A stretch of DNA of 64,000 bases, from NCBI GenBank assembly GCA_944472135.2, contig OX235270.1:145281632-145345631 (forward strand), written 5' to 3'. Positions 34,735-46,500 of the stretch are shown here, piece by piece. Source of the DNA: Trichobilharzia regenti (taxonomy: Eukaryota > Platyhelminthes > Trematoda > Strigeidida > Schistosomatidae). Below the pieces are notes generated by a model, which worked only from the letters and a program-made list of their open reading frames with translations, had not been told where the DNA came from and did no database searches. Position 1 is the stretch's first letter; every line of letters starts with the position of its first letter. The position numbers and the translations under genes were made by a program.

Positions 34735-36110
34735 TATCAAAGAAGGGCGACTTAGGCCTGTGCAAGAACTGGTGTGGAATAATGCTCTTGTCCACACCTA
34801 GTAAAATAATAAGTCGCATCATCCTGGATCATCATACAGATTAGAGATTTAGCGCGTCACGAGGGTCACTTCGAACAAACTATAGACTTTCATCAACGTC
34901 TGACTTCGCCCAATACTACTCAAGATCAGATGGCCGGCCAGAAAAGATCAACAACAGGGTGGGATATCTTGTAGTCAACGAACCAAGCCAGCAGGAATCA
35001 ACTGTGCAACAAATATACAGCAGGAAATGGAAGTGGATTGGGAATACTCTGAGAAAACCATTAAGTGACATCAAACGACAGGCCATCGCTGTATTGGGAC
35101 CTGAATGGGAAGTGGCGGGTTGGTCGTCACTGTGAGGATGACATGGAGGAGGTCATGCGAAGAGGAAATGAGAGCATGCGGGCAGACTTGGAGCCATGTA
35201 AAAACGTTGGCGGAAAACTGAACACGTTCGAAGTGCATACAGGAGTAAGACAAGCTGACTGCCTATTATCACCAACGGTGATATTCCCAAGTGTCGTGGA
35301 CTGGATTACGCCTCAGACTGTATGTTGAGAGTGAGAAGACATGAATACGCTGCACTGACCGATAAGAGGACTCTAGAAGATCTGGATTTCTTGTGTGTGG
35401 ATGATTTATGTGTAATGTCATACAGACTTGAAGATTTGTACGCGAAAACTGACAAAAAAAACTGGCTGAAGAAGCAGACAATGAAGGTAGGACTCCAAAT
35501 GAACATAGAGAGGGTGGAAACGAAATTGATGAAGATAACCAACGAACCACAACAACAACCAGCACTAATCACCATCAATGGGAGACACTGAACAGAGGTT
35601 ACCTCCTTCACTTATCCGCCTAGGAAGCATGATTTCAACCACAGTCAGCAGAACGGATGAAGATGTCCAAGCCAGTCAGATTCGGAAAGGAAAGATGGAC
35701 ATCCCTTTATCCACCTGAAACCAGTTTAGAAATCTTCTACTCTCAGCATTATGAGGAACAAGATTCATATTTTCTAAGCCAATGCCAATCCGGTCCTTCT
35801 ATACGGGTCAGAAACTTGACGTGTCACGAAAACGTTTCTCAATAGCTTGTTGCAGACTTTCAAGAACAACCGCCTCTTCTCTGGCTCCTTATTGAAGATC
35901 AAATGGCCAGCCGGTGATCCAGAAAGAATTAATAACAAGAAACTGTGGCCAACTGGGAACAATCCAACCAAGAAGCGATCACTCAACAAATATGTAGGAT
36001 GGAATAGAGATGGATCGGGCATGCTTTGAGGAGGCCGTTGAATGACATGGTGCACCCTGAAGTCCGTCGTTCGACTAGAATCCAAATAGGAAGCGACGAT
36101 ATGGTCTTTG
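34735..36110 (+). mobile_element. Mosaic of RTE-like LINE pieces
   Basis: Plus-strand order: RT piece (CCTGTGCAAGAACTGGTG... near 34755), a jump to the 3' C-terminal part (34860-35215, ending near GAGCATGCGGGCAGACTTGG), then a return to RT (GTAAGACAAGCTGACTGCC near 35247; CVDDLCVMSYRLEDLYAKTD near 35396-35455), and again C-terminal sequence to ~36110. So either two fragments lie end to end, or one copy is rearranged. 35230-35650 is the plus-strand counterpart of RTE-1 around 15850-16200. Confidence 0.7.
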
Positions 36111-36244
36111 GTGAGAGAGTGGAATGGAGAAGTAAAGTTCTGTGTTATATTCAAACAAATGATTTCCTCAACAGTGAAAAATAACTTTCGCGTAGGCATA
36201 CCTCTCTTCCTCTCACTGGCAGCAACGATATTGATTACTGTATG

Positions 36245-36440
36245 GTGCGTCGGTGGCACAGTGGTTAAGAATCTCGCCGACCATGCACATGGTCCGAGGT
36301 TCGATCTCCTGCCGACGCACACCTCATATCTATGGTCGGCCTGCAAAATTTGGGCTTTCGATAACCATGTTGAAAGTTCCATACTTGTACCAAAAATAAC
36401 AGTGTGGAATCAAGATGTAATCAAAAATAAAAAATAAAAT
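36245..36440 (+). repeat. tRNA-derived SINE, family S
   Basis: Complete head, body and A-rich tail, with box A-like GGCACAGTGGTTAAG and box B-like AGGTTCGATCTCC. Confidence 0.85.
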
Positions 36441-36446
36441 AAATAA

Positions 36447-36593
36447 GATTGTTTTACGGGTTGATCACGGATTGATATCAGTTAGAGAACCATTGAAAAC
36501 CAGGGAGTACTGGACAGCTGCTGTTTCATCCTAGTTTGGGAATCATCGGCAGTACGCACCCACTGGGTTTCGAACCCAGGACCTTCCGGTTTT
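36447..36593 (-). repeat. Smalpha-like repeat, 3' half with hammerhead region
   Basis: On the minus strand: box B GGTTTCGAAACCC, then GCCGATGATTCC and GGATGAAAC (tttc of GAAA at 36524-36527), then CAGCTGTCC. The core has CCGATGA in place of CTGATGA and stem II is shortened to about three pairs, so self-cleavage is doubtful. Confidence 0.75.
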
Positions 36594-36652
36594 CTTGAAG
36601 TCCTATGTTTCACTCGGGACTCAAAGGAAGAATAATAGTAATAGTAATAATC
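36594..36652 (+). mobile_element. RTE 3' tail scrap
   Basis: AAGTCCTATGTTTCACTCGG followed by AATAATAGTAATAG repeats matches the RTE-like 3' terminus. Confidence 0.55.
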
Positions 36653-37648
36653 AGTGCTTGAATTGCACTTCAGGTATCACATAAAAACACCATAATTTCT
36701 GCTGAAAAAAAAACGGTACTCTTAAATCCTGTGCTCATTCATCTTCTATACATGCGAATATATAAGTATATTTTCGCAGTGCACAGATTCTACAATAACA
36801 CACTCAGTGAAATATTCTGTTAGCTGCCTTTTACAAATAGTAGAGAAAAGTAAATGCTTTGAGAAAACTCTCTGGATTGAAAAACTAAACAAAACTTGAT
36901 TACGAATGTCTCTGTGATGGTAAATCACTATCTGCCTTCTTTGTCTCCGAAATAGCCTAAAAGTGTTAAAAGTATCATAGCCGACAAGTAGATTGTTTTA
37001 GTTAAAAGACTCACAACTTCGTTACAGGTAATAAGGCCGACAAATGCATACAGATATGCCTACTGGGGTGTTAGTAATAATTAATATACAATAGGTGTAA
37101 CATTAACTTGCACGCTTTATAAAGATATTCTAATCTTCTTACACAGTTTTTGCATTTCTGGGCTTATCAACAAAAATTTGCTTAGTAGTAGAAGTAATAC
37201 TGAGGTAATTGATAGTAGTTATCTGAAAATGCAACAAGAAAACCGTATACAACGAAGTACTTTCCCCCTTTACTGTAACCATTAAGCCATATTTGTATTT
37301 TAATTGAAAACTGCTGCATAAGAATGTGTAGTTTAACTATTTACTCGTAATAATTAGAGAAGATTTGTCGATGTTCTTCTAACTATACGTGCTTGGCAAT
37401 TAAATATTGTCTGTTTGCGTGTTACATTGTGCATAAGTGTGTATATACGAAACATACCAATCTATAAACCAAGGTCATTAATGTACCGTCTATATTAGCC
37501 AATCACAACACCCTGATTGTTGATTTACTTTTTATCGACCAGAGTAAAATATTATTCTCTCTCCAATCAAAAACTGGTTTATTGATACATAGTATATGTG
37601 GTGTGCAAAAATTGTTTTGTTTCACCATTTCTATCATTATCATTCCCG
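36653..37648. other. Upstream region of the LIM gene
   Basis: About 1 kb of AT-rich sequence without recognised repeats directly before the first coding exon. It is the likely promoter and 5' UTR; no individual element can be supported. Confidence 0.45.
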
Positions 37649-38280
37649 ATGTCTCATCATGCTTTTGGTTCTGGAAATAACCTGTATAGATTGGATAGTG
37701 TCTTCAATGAGAGAGCAGGACCGAGGATGCCAGGAACACAAGGTGAAAGACGATATCGTCACCCTGTTGTGCCAATTTCATCCACAGATGCCCCACACTA
37801 TGCACAAGTAAGACTGATTAATATTTTTCATTTTTGCTTCTTGTAAGTGAATGTAGGCAGAGTCACTGTAAATTAGATGGTTAGATTCATTTAAGCCCTA
37901 ACAAAAATTAAGGCTATCCTGGTTTTAGAAATTGATGCTAACCTCATTTTCTTCAAATACTAAGATGAATATAGTTTCATCAATTCAACTAAACCAAACA
38001 GATTGTGAATCAGTTACGTTTTAGCGATAGATAACTTTCTTCGTGCTGGCTATTTCATATTATAATGTGATCTTAAATTCACATATATGTATATATGCGT
38101 CAGTGGCACAGTGGTTACGACTCTCGCCGACCATGCACATTGTCTGGGGTGAGATCCACAGTCAACGCACACCTGATATAAACAGTCGGCCTGGTAAATT
38201 TGGGCTACCGATATCACATGCTGAAAATTCCATACCTGTACCAAAATACTGTGTGGAATCAAGTCACAATCGAAATAAAC

Positions 38281-38323
<43 letters not shown>

Positions 38324-41300
38324 CAACCAGGTTTGCAATGTAGCCAACATTCCAGGTGACCCGCCATCACTGAATTCTAATTGTTAGATTTTTGGAGGCA
38401 ATCAGCAGGAATCCCAGTCTAGCCTAGGTTTCGTGCTTGTTGACAATCACCAATCTACAAGGCATATATGCAACCGTGTTGAAGGGACTCATTTCCCATC
38501 TGAGATTCAAACACGTGTCATCCAGACCTACAGTCATATGTATTCCCACTGAGCTGTTCACGCTCTGAACTGACCACCTGTACGACTTTTTTCATTTCCT
38601 TCACTTTCCCAGTGGAACATAGGGCTTCAAGCTGGAGGCTTGAAGTTTCTGTAGCAGTGTTTATTTTTACAGGATGAGCTTGCTAGCCTCATGCCCAACC
38701 TTCCCTCTTTACCAGTCTTATTACTGGATAAGTGAGATAAAGGAGTGAGTCGGTGACCGGGGATCGAACTCCGGACCATGTGCATGGTCGGCGAGCATGC
38801 TAACTGCTGTACCACCGATGCTGTACGACTGACTTCTTTAAACACTTCGACTGAACACAAGGTAGGAAGTAATTAGTGTCATGTATCTAGTCATCGGCGT
38901 TGGTGCGGACTGAATTCCATCATCAATGAAGTTTTCCCCAAATAGGTCAGTGAGAAGACCTCTGACTGTAGCTCTGGGTGATACGGGTTTGAATCTCACA
39001 GAAGACATGAGTTCCTTCGAAATGGTTGCATATACACCTTGCTGACTAGTGACTGCCAATAAGCACGAAACCTAGACTACGTTGGGCTCCATGGTGGTTG
39101 CCTCAAACAATTTAATAACAAGAATTCAGTTTGCATAGTGAGGGTGAGTCACCTAGAATGATGGCTACATTACAAACTTGACTGATAGAATTCAATCGGC
39201 GCCAACATTACAAAGGACTAGACGCATGTGACACTAATTACTCTATATTTACGTGATTTGCAAGAGGATGTAGTTCGAGCGGTATAAACCCATATTCATC
39301 TTTTTGAGCTGAGTTCTACCAGTTACGGCGTTGGTAACCTCGCCGTCCCTTGTTTAAATCACTTAGTTGTGGTTATTGTGAGCGGTATTCAGCTACTTAT
39401 ATCAGTCAATCAGAAGTATATTGTATTGGCAATACTCGTCAATAAAGCAAATATACCATCTTCAGGATTCGAATAGTTGCACAGAGAATGAAGGTGCAAT
39501 CAATGTGTCCTATAAACAAAAATGCACTATTCAGTTATAACCACAACAGTTAATATATGTATAAAACTTGGGCACTGTGGTGGTAGTAAGTAATTCCATA
39601 TTAGCTTGTTTATTAGATGTATCACACAGTGAAACAGTATTATTTACTGGATAACCAAGTTTCAAACACAGTTTATTGCTCATTATCATATAAATTATAA
39701 TCACACAACTTCGAAACTTGAGTTTCCTAGTTTTTTTTGTTCTCTCCTATTAGTCATCTTGGGGGTAGTAGAATTTCCCAGATGACTGAATGGACAGGTG
39801 TTGAATCATTCCTATTACACGTATCCTCTCTCAGTTGATTCGATAAACAAAGCTACCGTTATCAATCTCTCCCTATACCCTGTGAAATTAGATTCACAAA
39901 AACTGTCATCTTATCCCATCCATCCTATATTGTATGGTTGTGTATAATTGCATGTAGTGAGTGGTATAGTTGAACTTTTCTCCAGATTTCTTATCTTATT
40001 CGGGTCAACTAATCTAGACTTTGCTGGTAGGTTCTTATTCTCGGCTAGTCTGACTGACTGCCCCTGTTCTACTACTTTAACCTATATATCTGATCTAACA
40101 ATCACTGCAGATAGGGTATTAGATAAACTAAATTGTTTGGTTTAACTGGGTGTTCCACAGGATTGATCCTTTAACCGACAAAACTTGTTTCTAATTGAGT
40201 TTGTGGGTAATTGAATGCCAGGCACTTTTATTACTACCATCATTGTTAAGAATTCTTCATAAGGTGTCCGAGGTTCCTTCTTTGTATGGTATTACTACAG
40301 ATGATTTAGATTCCTTATCGATGGTGTTGTGTGATTATAATTGATATGATTATGAACAACAGACTGTGTTTGAAACGTCGTCATCCAGTAAATACTACTG
40401 TTTCTCAATACTGTGTGATACATCTAATAAACAAACTAATATGGAATAACCACAACAGGTTAACCTAATCACCTAACTTAATAGCAACATGCCATATTGT
40501 GGCTATCGACTAGTTTGGCTAAACGAACTTCGGTTAAATACAAAAATATTATTCGCAGCATCCTTCACTGAATATTGATTGTTATGGTAATAGTATCTGC
40601 ATACTGCTGTTTTCATGAATAACTTAATTTTCAAGTATTGGTTTTGTAGGGATTTTGTTTGATTGTATGGAGGATTTCATCATGAGCTGACATTAGTTAG
40701 AGAACAGGAGGTACAGTAGGTCGAAGATGAGGCAGTAACTCATCGAAGAAGACATTGCGAAATGGTCGCACTGTGTCGTGAATTGGCAGAAGTTAGAATT
40801 CATGGGCAGGCTATTGGATCGGGTCCCAGTGGCTTAGTGGTATACGAGCTCGCCTTGTAACTAAAAGGTCCTGGATTCGAATCCCGGTGAGTGAGTGCTG
40901 ATGAAGAGTCCCAAACTAGGACGAAACAGCTGTCCAGTACTCTCAGGTTTTCTAGTAGTTCTCTAACTGATGTCAGCTCATGATGAAATCCTCCATACAA
41001 GAACTTAATTTCCGAATCATTTCGGTCTTGTTTCCAGTTAGTCTAGAATATATAACATTTTAGCATCAGGCTCACGGGTATAATCTGCTGTAGATAATTG
41101 CTAGTCTAATCAATTGCAAAGGTTATGTCGGACACCAAACATCCCCAAGCAGTGATTATAACAAGTTTACAGGGGGGTGGATGTGGTATATATATATATA
41201 TAGTTCCAAAATGACCAGTTTAAATACAAAATTACAGAATGCGTGGGTGAGTGGGATAATCCCCATAACATACGTATACACATAAAAGGATGAGAAAAGT

Positions 41301-43427
41301 TATTCGATAGTGTGGAATTACGCTAATTTCTGCTCATATAGTATTTCTTATAACTCAGCTACTGTGTGCTTCTTTCATTTAACTTAGAAAATATGGTTTC
41401 AATGAAACGTGAAACAGTGTACATGGATTAACAGAACGTTAGATAAGAGTGTTTCATGGTAGCCCTAGACTCATCAGCAAGTGAACGACAAAGATACAAG
41501 CAACGATTGAAAAGGATTAGGCACATTACCATTCAACCAATGTGTCAGAATAATAATAACCCATGAATTTTAAATTCTACAAAACTGAAATATTCTTTAC
41601 TAGTGACATTTACACTTATTTAACCTGGAAAACAGAACTGTCACAGCCTGTTCATTTGACCAGTTCAATCCTCATCTATGAAGAAATCGATTGGAATGTG
41701 GAAGGAGTGTAAGAGAATTCATTTCAGAGCTAATTTCAGGACAATGTGTTTTGATTTCCTTTCTATGCATCTAGATTGAAGATATTTCTCTCTCAATAGT
41801 GAATTTAAAGCAAGCACCACATGTCAATAGATATTAAGTATTTTCATGTATTGGTTTATAGGGATTTTGTTTGGTTAATTGGAGGATTTTATCCTAAGCT
41901 GACAACAGTTAAAGCACCGTTAGAAAACCAACAGGGATTACTAGATAGCTGCTTCGTCCTAGCTTGCGACTCTTCAGTAGTAGGCATCCCCCACGGCGGC
42001 GTTCGGACCCAGACCCTTCTGGTTACAAGGCGAACTAGCTCGCAGACCATTAAGCAGCCACTGCTATCCGATCCAATGGCTACCCCTTGAATTCTAACTT
42101 CTGCCAATTCATGACATAGCACTACCACTTTGCAATGTCCTTTTCGATGCGTAACTGTTCTCACTCTCGATCTGCTATGCCCTACTGGTCACGACTTGAT
42201 GAATTCACTAAGTTTCGGCAGAAGTTTTTAGCTGAATGCTTTACTCAGTAGGATAGCTTAGCGGTTAATGATTTTTTATATATTGTATTATATCAATGAG
42301 ATGCTCACTAGCGAATTGCCCTATTCATGTAGGTAGTTACTTGGGATTCTAGTGGGAAGTCGTGACCAGTAGGGTGCAGCAGGTCGGGTGTGAGGACAAA
42401 TACTCGCCGAAGACAGTGGCTAGGGTTCGTACTATGTCGTGAATTGGTAGAAGTTAGAATTGATGGGCTGGCCATTGGATCTTGTAGTCTTGTAACCAGA
42501 AGGTCCTGGGTTCGAACCCCGGTGGGCGCGTACTGATGAAGAGTCCCAAACTAAGTTTCGGTGAATTAAATGACTGAAATAAATTTTACCTAAGGAGTTG
42601 TGATTTCCCGTCAAAAACTTTTACTATTAGTGTAACGATCACACACACACACAAACAGAAAAGATGTAAATAGCGAAGAAAATGTTCTTTTCGACAAGTC
42701 ACTATCAAAAGCTATACAATCGTATTTACATTTAACAAATAATTCATAAGTTTACTCATAGTAATAATGATAGTAAACTTACAAAATAAAACAAAATTAT
42801 GGTAAGAACGTTATTCTAGTCCCCGGAAGGCGAGTGAATGTATGTAATGCTCTCGAAATGAGAAGTATAGTTTCAGATCCAGAGTAGTCAATGAATGATT
42901 CAGTTATGTTTAGATGGCATATTCTGAAGTTATTTCTTGCGATATTGAAGAACTCTGTGAAGCACCGTGAAGCGGTAATGTGGAGATGCCCAATGTCCAG
43001 AGTAGACAAGCGTTCAAGGATAGAGTTACTGGTATTCTTCGCTTCTCCTTTGGCTAGCTAGATTGGGCAGTGTTCCTGAATAAGTTTTGGGACTTGACGT
43101 TGTGTACACGGCGGATATACTTTGCTCCATACGAACAAGTAAACTGATAAATACACATTAAGGTGGGCAAAAGCGGTATCTTATCCTTAACTCGTGTTTG
43201 GATTAACTGTCTGAGGGAGAATGTGATACGTAAGGAGGCTGCCTGAAATGTCTTCTTCAGATATTTAGTATAACTTTGGCTTCAACAGTAGTATATTCCA
43301 CACCTACATAAGAACGTTGGCAGTCTCATTCGACACATAAAGCTGTCTCCAGTGAAAAGGGAGAGGGAATATAAAATACGTTTAGGATGGAGTTTTATCC
43401 AAACGTCACAATCGCTATTTCATTTCG

Positions 43428-43509
<82 letters not shown>

Positions 43510-46500
43510 CCCTTCATGTTCCCAGTGAAACAGAGGGCAACTTCAAACTAGAGGCTTGAAGTTTATGTAGCAGTGTTTGTTTTTACTGGCTGGGGTTGCT
43601 TGCCTCATGCCCGACATTTCCTCTTTACCGGCTTTTATTTCTGGCTCAGCGAGGTAAGGAAGTGAGTCGGTGGCCGGGAATATATATATATATATATCAG
43701 TAATTTAAATTATTTTTCGTTTGTTTGCGTATAGTGCTTAAATTCTGGAAATCATGGAATATTTTTATTTGGCAGGTCTAGCAGTTTTGATTTTCGTTTT
43801 ATTTATGCACCATATAGGAGTAACATAAAATATCTCACAGATTTGTTTAAATCTCTAGTGAATTTGGAGGATGCATTATTCACGTACTGGGGTTAAGCTT
43901 ATTTTCAGATAATATTAACAGTTTAAACAGAAAAATAATCTAGTTCAGTTTCTGGCTGGTTGTCAGTTAAAAGTTCAGTATTTGTGAATAGAATTTTTAA
44001 GTATGTCTAATGTACGTTTCAAAAGGGCGAGAGACAAAAACCAAAATAACCAGTGGGAAAAGGCGCATTTCCAATTGATATTTATATTATTTTTTCACAT
44101 AAGATGGTTGGAGGCAATCGCCATGGAGCCCAACGTAGCCTCGGTTTCGTGTTTATTGGTAGTCACTAGTCAACAAGGCGTTTCAGCAACCATTTCGAAA
44201 GGAACTTATGTCCCATTTATACATGTGTAAAACTTGTGCACTGTTTATATACACATATACCAATAAATATGGCTATAGAGGCAGTCAGAAACGAACTCAT
44301 TTCTGACCAAAAACTCGAACTTAGAAGGAAAGTGCCACTTGAGGATGTAATCCTGGCAGTGTAGCTATGCCTGACTTCCACAGTGTTTAAATTCCAAAGG
44401 AAGATATACAAACGAGCTGAGGGAGTCGCCATGGGGTAACCAATACCCCCGGTTGTGGCAGATTTATTCATGGACAGGTGTGAAAACATAGCAATTGAAA
44501 CGTTCACCCCCCACTCCAAACGTATGGTGGAGGTATGTAGATAACACATTCACTGTACTTAGAACGCAGGATATAAAGAGATTTTTCCAACACATTAACT
44601 CAAAGGTGGAGGCAAGAAGGAGGGCTTCCAATGTTAGATTGCAGCGTAAAAAGGAAAGAAGATGGGAAGTTAAACACTATTGTTTACAGGAATCCCACTC
44701 ATTTAAACAGTTATTTGAACTTCCGATCAGCCCATCCTATGTCAGTAAGAATAGGACTGGTGAACTGTATAAGTTGTACGGCACAATAACTGAGTGGCAC
44801 CAAGGAAAATCTAAGACAGGAAGTGATACACATAAAAGAAACCTTTAAACTTAATAATTACCCAGATAAATTAGTCAATAAATATGTAAGGAAATGTAAC
44901 AATAAAATAAATAGTTATAGTGATAATAATAATCATAATATGGAATTGATAGTGTTCTCTGAGCTCCTTGGTTTAATTGCGGAGCTTTCATCGTCTTTCT
45001 GGACGACATCTTCAGCGCAGTATTTAGGATAAAATGAAATGATTTAAATTTCTTCATGAGTCTCCCGGTAACCATCTTTAGATATTTATTGACCGTTTTC
45101 TATTGATTGGGATTTTAAACCAAGGAGCTCAGAGAACACTATCAATTCCAAATCATCCACCTGAGTTACAAATCTTTTCTATTATTTCAATAATCATAAT
45201 AATTATAGTAATATTAATTACAACATGCATGTCAAACATGCGCAAAATGATGACAATACCAAAGATAAGAAATCTAAACCATCTGTAGTAATTCCATACA
45301 AAGAAGGAACCTCGGACACCTTATGAAGAATTCTTAACAATGATGGTAGTAATAAAAGTGCCTGGCATTCAATTACCCACAAACTCAATTAGAAACAAGT
45401 TTTGTCGGTTAAAGGATCAATCCTGTGGAACACCCAGTTAAACCAAACAATTTAGTTTATCTAATACCCTATCTGCAGTGATTGTTAGATCAGATATATA
45501 GGTTAAAGTAGTAGAACAGGGGCAGTCAGTCAGACTAGCCGAGAATAAGAACCTACCAGCAAAGTCTAGATTAGTTGACCCGAATAAGATAAGAAATCTG
45601 GAGAAAAGTTCAACTATACCACTCACTACATGCAATTATACACAACCATACAATATAGGATGGATGGGATAAGATGACAGTTTTTGTGAATCTAATTTCA
45701 CAGGGTATAGGGAGAGATTGATAACGGTAGCTTTGTTTATCGAATCAACTGAGAGAGGATACGTGTAATAGGAATGATTCAACACCTGTCCATTCAGTCA
45801 TCTGGGAAATTCTACTACCCCCAAGATGACTAATAGGAGAGAACAAAAAAACTAGGAAACTCAAGTTTCGAAGTTGTGTGATTATAATTTATATGATAAT
45901 GAGCAATAAACTGTGTTTGAAACTTGGTTATCCAGTAAATAATACTGTTTCACTGTGTGATACATCTAATAAACAAACTAATATTGAACTCATATCCCCT
46001 CTGAGATTCAAACTTGTATCACCCAGATGTACAGTCAGAGGTCTTTCCACTGACCTATTCGGGAACACTTCATTGATGATGGAATTCAGTCTGTACCAAC
46101 GCCAACAACTAGATTATTTTATTTTTGATTACATCTTGATTCCACACTGTATTTTTGGTACAAGTATGGAATTCTCAGCATGGTTATCGAAAGCCCAAAT
46201 TTTGCAGGCCGACCATAGATATGAGGTGTGCGTCGGCAGGAGATCGAACCTCGGACCATGTGTATGGTCGGCGAGAGTCCTAACCACTGTGCTACCGACT
46301 CACTCTTTGTGCGCCGGCAGCGGATCGAACTCCGAACCATATACGTGGTCACAGAGCATTCTACCATTGTGCCACCAATGCACTAGGTGCATGACACAGT
46401 ACTTCCTACCTAGTGTTCAGTCAAAGTATATAATAGAGTCAGTCTCAGAGGAGGTCAGTTCAGAGCGTGAACAGCTCAGTGGGAACATGTGTGACTGTAG

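Larger units (their letters stand above)
44218..45985 (+). mobile_element. Penelope-like element, copy 2, dead
   Basis: Frame-broken translation gives RRKVPLEDVILAV, YKRAEGVAMG followed by a stop, PPVVADLFMDRCEN and WWRYVDNTFTVLRTQDIKRF (catalytic RYVDD altered to RYVDN). PYKEGTSDTL near 45300 begins the linker before a decayed GIY-YIG region. 44938-45155 is a separate insertion. The copy ends at ACTAATATTG (45985), the same end as copies at 40449 and 53545. Confidence 0.8.
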
